From: an uncultured Rivibacter sp.
GTDB lineage: Bacteria; Pseudomonadota; Gammaproteobacteria; Burkholderiales; Burkholderiaceae
Assembly: GCA_946481025.1 (NCBI GenBank)
Contig: CAMLNA010000048.1
Location: 1 to 27,772, forward strand
DNA length: 27,772 nucleotides
Reading direction: 5' to 3'
A model generated the notes under the pieces. The model was given only the letters and a program-made list of their open reading frames with translations. It was not told the origin of the DNA and made no database searches. A program made the translations under genes and the position numbers. Shown piece after piece: positions 24,160 to 27,772 of this stretch (within the stretch, counting starts at the first letter, position 1; every line of letters starts with the position of its first letter).

Positions 24160-24202
24160 CGGAGTGGGACGCGCCCCTGCCGCCCACTCCGTTTGTGTTT
24201 TT
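24160..24202 (+). terminator. Rho-independent terminator of petABC
   Basis: CGGAGTGGG (24160-24168) and CCCACTCCG (24183-24191) form a 9-bp stem with a 14-nt loop. The stem is followed directly by TTTGTGTTTTT. A second T8 tract lies at about 24213-24220. It separates petC from sspA. Confidence 0.85.
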
Positions 24203-24237
24203 CGAGAACCTGTTTTTTTTGCTGGGAGCACACCGCC

Positions 24238-24849
24238 ATGATGGTGCTTTACTCCGGAACCACCTGCCCCTACTCGCACCGCTGCCGCTTCGTGCTGTTC
24301 GAGAAGGGCATGGATTTCGAGATCCGCGACGTCGACCTCTTCGCCAAGCCGGAAGACATCGCGCTGATGAACCCGTACAACGAGGTGCCGATCCTGGTCG
24401 AGCGCGACCTCATCCTGTACGAGTCGCACATCATCAACGAGTACATCGACGAGCGCTTCCCGCACCCGCAGCTGATGCCGGGCGACCCGGTGGCTCGTGC
24501 CCGCGTGCGCCTGTTCCTCTTCAATTTCGAGAAGGAACTGTTCGCCCACGTGAACCTGCTCGAAAGCCGCGGCGTCAAGGCCACCGACAAGCAGCTCGAG
24601 AAGGCGCGTTCGCAGATCCGCGATCGCCTCACCCAGCTCGCGCCCATCTTCCTGAAGAACAAGTACATGCTGGGCGACGACTTCTCGATGCTCGACGTGG
24701 CGATCGCGCCGCTGCTGTGGCGCCTCGACTACTACGGCATCGACCTGTCGAAGAACGCGGCGCCGCTGCTGAAGTACGCCGAGCGCATCTTCTCGCGCCC
24801 GGCCTACATCGAGGCGCTCACGCCTTCTGAAAAGGTGATGCGCAAGTAA
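24238..24849 (+). CDS. sspA: Stringent starvation protein A (glutathione S-transferase fold)
   Basis: SspA, 203 residues, a GST-fold protein that binds RNA polymerase and affects transcription in stationary phase and acid stress; it lacks GST activity in E. coli. The N-terminal thioredoxin-like domain has GTTCPYSHRCRFVLFEKG and NEVPILVERDLILYESHIINEYIDERFP in separate conserved blocks, and the helical C-terminal domain has LGDDFSMLDVAIAPLLWRL. GGGAG lies about 9 nt before the first of two adjacent ATGs. It is followed after 16 nt by sspB, the usual pair. No obvious promoter is seen between the pet terminator and the start. Confidence 0.94.
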   Translation: MMVLYSGTTCPYSHRCRFVLFEKGMDFEIRDVDLFAKPEDIALMNPYNEVPILVERDLILYESHIINEYIDERFPHPQLMPGDPVARARVRLFLFNFEKELFAHVNLLESRGVKATDKQLEKARSQIRDRLTQLAPIFLKNKYMLGDDFSMLDVAIAPLLWRLDYYGIDLSKNAAPLLKYAERIFSRPAYIEALTPSEKVMRK

Positions 24850-24865
24850 GCCTCATGGTGGTGCG

Positions 24866-25396
24866 ATGACCGGTCCTGCAGCCCCTGAAGCCCAAGGCAC
24901 GTCCACCCGGCCGTACCTGATCCGCGCGCTGCACGACTGGTGCACCGACAACGGATTCACACCCTATCTGGCGGTGTACGTCGACCGTTCGGTGCAGGTG
25001 CCGCTGGAGTACGTGAAGAACAACGAGATCGTGCTCAACGTGAGCTTCGAGGCCACCAGCGGCCTGCAGCTCGGCAACGACCAGGTCTCGTTCAAGGCGC
25101 GCTTCGGCGGGGTGGCGCGGGAAATCATCGTCCCGATCGACCACGTGATCGCCATCTATGCACGCGAGAACGGCCAGGGCATGGCCTTCCCGGTGCCCAC
25201 CGATGCCGCGGCCGCCGCCGAAGACGACCCCCAGGGAGCGGCTGCAGGCGTTCCGGGCGCGGCCGGGGAACGGGGCCTGCGGCTTGCCGTCCCGGCAGAC
25301 GACGAAGAGGCCGGATCGGCAGGCGATGAGCCGCCGCCGGAGCCTCCGGCGCCCGCGGCGGGCAACGGCCGGCCGTCGCTCAAGCGCGTGAAGTAA
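24866..25396 (+). CDS. sspB: ClpXP protease specificity-enhancing factor SspB
   Basis: SspB adaptor, 176 residues, which delivers ssrA-tagged and other substrates to ClpXP. The folded domain (about 15-112) has RPYLIRALHDWCTDNGFTPY, VPLEYVKNNEIVLNVS and IPIDH-like IVPIDHVIAIYARENGQGM. It is followed by a flexible, acidic and Pro/Ala-rich linker of about 50 residues and the ClpX-binding C-terminal motif RPSLKRVK. Ribosome site is weak (GGTGGTG). It lies directly after sspA and probably shares its transcript. Confidence 0.94.
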   Translation: MTGPAAPEAQGTSTRPYLIRALHDWCTDNGFTPYLAVYVDRSVQVPLEYVKNNEIVLNVSFEATSGLQLGNDQVSFKARFGGVAREIIVPIDHVIAIYARENGQGMAFPVPTDAAAAAEDDPQGAAAGVPGAAGERGLRLAVPADDEEAGSAGDEPPPEPPAPAAGNGRPSLKRVK

Positions 25397-25432
25397 CAAG
25401 AGGTGATTCAGAGCAGGCTCCGCAGCCGCGCC

Positions 25433-25438
25433 TAGAAT
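25433..25438 (+). promoter_or_regulatory. Probable -10 box for tRNA-Thr
   Basis: CTAGAATCGCCCCC contains TAGAAT 81 nt upstream of the tRNA. No good -35 is visible. This would leave a 5' leader of about 75 nt for processing. Confidence 0.35.
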
Positions 25439-25519
25439 CGCCCCCTGCGGCGCACAAGCGGCGCCCGCAAGCGCACGGCGCATCGAAGTGCGTGAACAAG
25501 TTGGCGCCAGGCGCCTCCT

Positions 25520-25595
25520 GCCGGCTTAGCTCAGTTGGTAGAGCAACCGCCTTGTAAGCGGTAGGTCATCCGTTCGAGTCGGATAGCCGGCACCA
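25520..25595 (+). tRNA. tRNA-Thr (anticodon TGT)
   Basis: A complete cloverleaf of 73 nt plus encoded CCA. Acceptor stem GCCGGCT/AGCCGGC, D stem GCTC/GAGC, anticodon stem ACCGC/GCGGT with loop CTTGTAA (anticodon TGT), 5-nt variable loop AGGTC, T stem ATCCG/CGGAT with loop TTCGAGT. It reads ACA and related threonine codons. Its CCA ends 4 nt before the tail of the convergent DUF721 gene. Confidence 0.97.
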
Positions 25596-25599
25596 AGCT

Positions 25600-25926
25600 T
25601 TACACATTGCCGTTTCCGCTTGATTGAACATGGATGCGGATGGCGGTAACCTGCCAGCCCCGCTGACGCAGCGTGGCTTCGAGCCGCGGTTGCAACTGTC
25701 GCAACTTGGCTGCCACGGCAGCATTGCGCGCCATCAGCGTCCAGCCCAGGTCGTCGACCGGGCCGGCGCTCACGTAGGGGGTCAGCGCGGCGGGCAAGCA
25801 GGTTCGCACGGCATCGAGTCGTGCCTTGGAGTCGGCCAGCCGCTGCTGCAGCCGCTCCAGTGGACCGCTTCGTTGGAGGGCGTCCCGGATCGGCAGCGCG
25901 TCAGGTACCGAGCGGTGCATGGTCAT
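25600..25926 (-). CDS. DUF721 (DciA-like) family protein
   Basis: A 108-residue protein. The C-terminal segment GWTLMARNAAVAAKLRQLQPRLEATLRQRGWQV, in two halves, fits the DUF721/DciA KH-like domain, which in other bacteria helps load the replicative helicase DnaB. It is shorter than typical DciA and lacks the extended C-terminal region, so the replication role is only an inference. Similar genes occur beside secA and M23 peptidase genes in proteobacteria. The start is ambiguous between the ATG at 25926 and one at 25920, and no ribosome site is seen. It is divergent from the M23 gene (20 nt). Confidence 0.75.
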   Translation of the reverse strand: MTMHRSVPDALPIRDALQRSGPLERLQQRLADSKARLDAVRTCLPAALTPYVSAGPVDDLGWTLMARNAAVAAKLRQLQPRLEATLRQRGWQVTAIRIHVQSSGNGNV

Positions 25927-25946
25927 GGTGTGAGGAGTGTAGAGCG

Positions 25947-26984
25947 ATGCAGGTAATGATCACCCACGGGCGCATGGCCCGCACGCGCGTGCTGCAGTTC
26001 AGCGCCCTGCAGGTGGCCGTGCTCGGCCTGCTGCTCGGCACGCTGCTGATGCTGCTGTCCGGCGCCGTCTACCACTTCATCTTCCTGAAGGCCGCCCGCG
26101 AGGGCTGGCCCGTGGTGAGCCAGGTCGTCCGGCTGGTGGTCCGCGACGAAATCGCGCAGCGCGACCGCTTCATGCGGGAAAACCTCGACGCCATGGCCCA
26201 GCGGGTGGGCGAAATGCAGGCCAAGCTGGTGAAGCTCGAGGTGATGGGCGAGCGCGTCTCGGGGCTCGCGGGCCTGAAGCCCGAAGACCTGCGCGCCACC
26301 GACGAAAAGGAGCCCGGTCGCGGCGCGCCCGCCGGCCGTGGCGGCGCTCCCGCCGGCAGCAAGCCCGTGGGCGCCACCGGGCAGGGCGGCCCCTATGTGC
26401 CGGCACCTCATTCGCCCTCGCTGGAGCAGCTCAACCAGGCCATGGCGCAACTGGACGAGCAGACCGAGCACCACAGCGACATGTTCACCATGATCGAGTC
26501 GCGCCTGTTCGAGAACCGGCTGCGCGCGCTCATGGTCCCGAGCTCGGCTCCCGTAGAAGGGCCGGTGGGTTCGGGCTTCGGCTTCCGCACCGACCCGTTC
26601 ACCGGCCGTGGCGCACTGCATACCGGGCTCGACTTTCCTGCCGACGTGGGCACCCCCATCCAGGCCGCGGCCGGCGGCGTCGTCGTCGCCTCGGAGTCGC
26701 ACCCGCAGTACGGCAGCATGGTCGAGGTCGATCATGGCAACAGCCTCGTCACGCGCTATGCGCATGCTTCGAAGCTGCTCGTGAAGACGGGTGACATCGT
26801 CAAGCGCGGGCAGGCCATCGCCCTCGTCGGCTCCACCGGCCGCTCGACCGGCCCGCACCTGCACTTCGAAGTGCTGGTGGAGGGCGTGCCCCAGAACCCG
26901 AGCAAGTTCCTGGCGGGCAACCGCGCGGGCGCATCCACCGCCGTGGCGTCCGGCTCGCGATCCCAACCCGCCGCCGCTCGCTGA
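25947..26984 (+). CDS. M23/LytM family metallopeptidase
   Basis: A membrane-anchored murein peptidase-like protein of 345 residues. A basic N-terminus and one helix (about 25-50) anchor it, a coiled-coil-prone stretch (about 70-105) follows, then a Gly/Pro/Ala linker, a second helical stretch (about 155-195) and the LytM domain. The zinc site is complete: H225 and D229 (ALHTGLDFP) and H306 with catalytic H304 (GPHLHFEV). It is therefore probably active on peptidoglycan cross-links rather than an EnvC-type degenerate factor. A good AGGAG site lies about 12 nt upstream; a second ATG at 25956 is possible. It lies upstream of secA, as in many Burkholderiales. Confidence 0.92.
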   Translation: MQVMITHGRMARTRVLQFSALQVAVLGLLLGTLLMLLSGAVYHFIFLKAAREGWPVVSQVVRLVVRDEIAQRDRFMRENLDAMAQRVGEMQAKLVKLEVMGERVSGLAGLKPEDLRATDEKEPGRGAPAGRGGAPAGSKPVGATGQGGPYVPAPHSPSLEQLNQAMAQLDEQTEHHSDMFTMIESRLFENRLRALMVPSSAPVEGPVGSGFGFRTDPFTGRGALHTGLDFPADVGTPIQAAAGGVVVASESHPQYGSMVEVDHGNSLVTRYAHASKLLVKTGDIVKRGQAIALVGSTGRSTGPHLHFEVLVEGVPQNPSKFLAGNRAGASTAVASGSRSQPAAAR

Positions 26985-27000
26985 CGCGCGGCTGCTCCGG

Positions 27001-27023
27001 CCTCGCGGCACCTGGTCGCGAGG
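27001..27023 (+). terminator. Hairpin after the M23 gene, possible weak terminator
   Basis: CCTCGCG / CGCGAGG, 7-bp stem with a 9-nt loop, 17 nt after the M23 stop. There is no T-tract directly after it, so termination is uncertain. Confidence 0.35.
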
Positions 27024-27031
27024 CACCCCGG

Positions 27032-27040
27032 TGCTAGAAT
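27032..27040 (+). promoter_or_regulatory. Probable secA promoter (extended -10)
   Basis: TGC-TAGAAT forms an extended -10 (TGn plus five of six matches) followed by a TTTTT run. No good -35 is seen. It implies a GC-rich leader of about 150 nt before the secA ATG, with several small hairpins such as GCGGC-GGCT-GCCGC near 27051. Confidence 0.5.
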
Positions 27041-27195
27041 TTTTCGCTTTGCGGCGGCTGCCGCAAGCGGTTGCACGCCGTGCTTGCAAACCGGCGGCCA
27101 GGCCCCAGTTGGCAGGGGCACCAAGCGGGCAGCCGGTGCGCTCCGCCTGGTCCGCCGTCAGCCGGCGGCCCCTCGCCCACAACCCTCCTCGAAGC

Positions 27196-27772
<577 letters not shown>

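Noticed and set aside
25520..25595. tRNA 3' end as an integration site for a mobile element
   Set aside because: No integrase, direct repeat of the tRNA end or foreign-looking genes follow; the neighbours are conserved core genes.

Overview
The window is ordinary, gene-dense core chromosome of a high-GC betaproteobacterium, most likely order Burkholderiales (Comamonadaceae or the Rubrivivax/Leptothrix group). The placement rests on the Bug/TctC-type binding protein, the caa3-like cox gene order with a tiny assembly ORF and a DUF2970 gene, cytochrome b with PVWY at the Qo site, the petABC-sspA-sspB order, and the DUF721-M23-secA junction. I see no insertion sequence, prophage, CRISPR array or integrated element. 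A closer genus assignment would need a database search.

Layout. 1-5.9 kb: a Tat-exported tripartite-transporter binding protein; a convergent DUF2157 + DUF4401/GDYXXLXY membrane pair; trmL and comF on the minus strand; and a divergent BioC-like methyltransferase. 5.9-15.6 kb: an aa3/caa3 cytochrome c oxidase locus. It begins with a roughly 400-nt leader, then coxB (cytochrome c-fused subunit II), coxA, a 37-codon small assembly ORF, ctaG, DUF2970 and coxC, ending at a strong bidirectional terminator. A twin-TM gene on the opposite strand follows. Next come surf1, a SCO-like CxxxC membrane protein, ctaA, cyoE and sco, which supply heme A and copper to the oxidase. 15.7-21.1 kb: rpoH (sigma-32) with a near-perfect CIRCE operator over its promoter, pdxA, a large DUF1631 protein and mscL. 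21.2-24.2 kb: petABC (cytochrome bc1 complex) closed by an intrinsic terminator. 24.2-27.8 kb: sspA-sspB, tRNA-Thr(TGT), a DUF721 gene, a divergent M23/LytM peptidase and the 5' part of secA, which runs off the window.

Functionally, the bc1 complex and the cytochrome c-linked oxidase form the terminal aerobic electron-transport chain, with a nearly complete set of oxidase assembly factors beside the structural genes. The most interesting signals are regulatory: CIRCE on rpoH, a TTGAC-N4-GTCAA palindrome and other structure in the coxB leader, and several -10-like hexamers placed so close to start codons that leaderless mRNAs are possible. The least understood proteins are the SCO-like protein and the DUF families. 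I found no convincing new multi-gene system.
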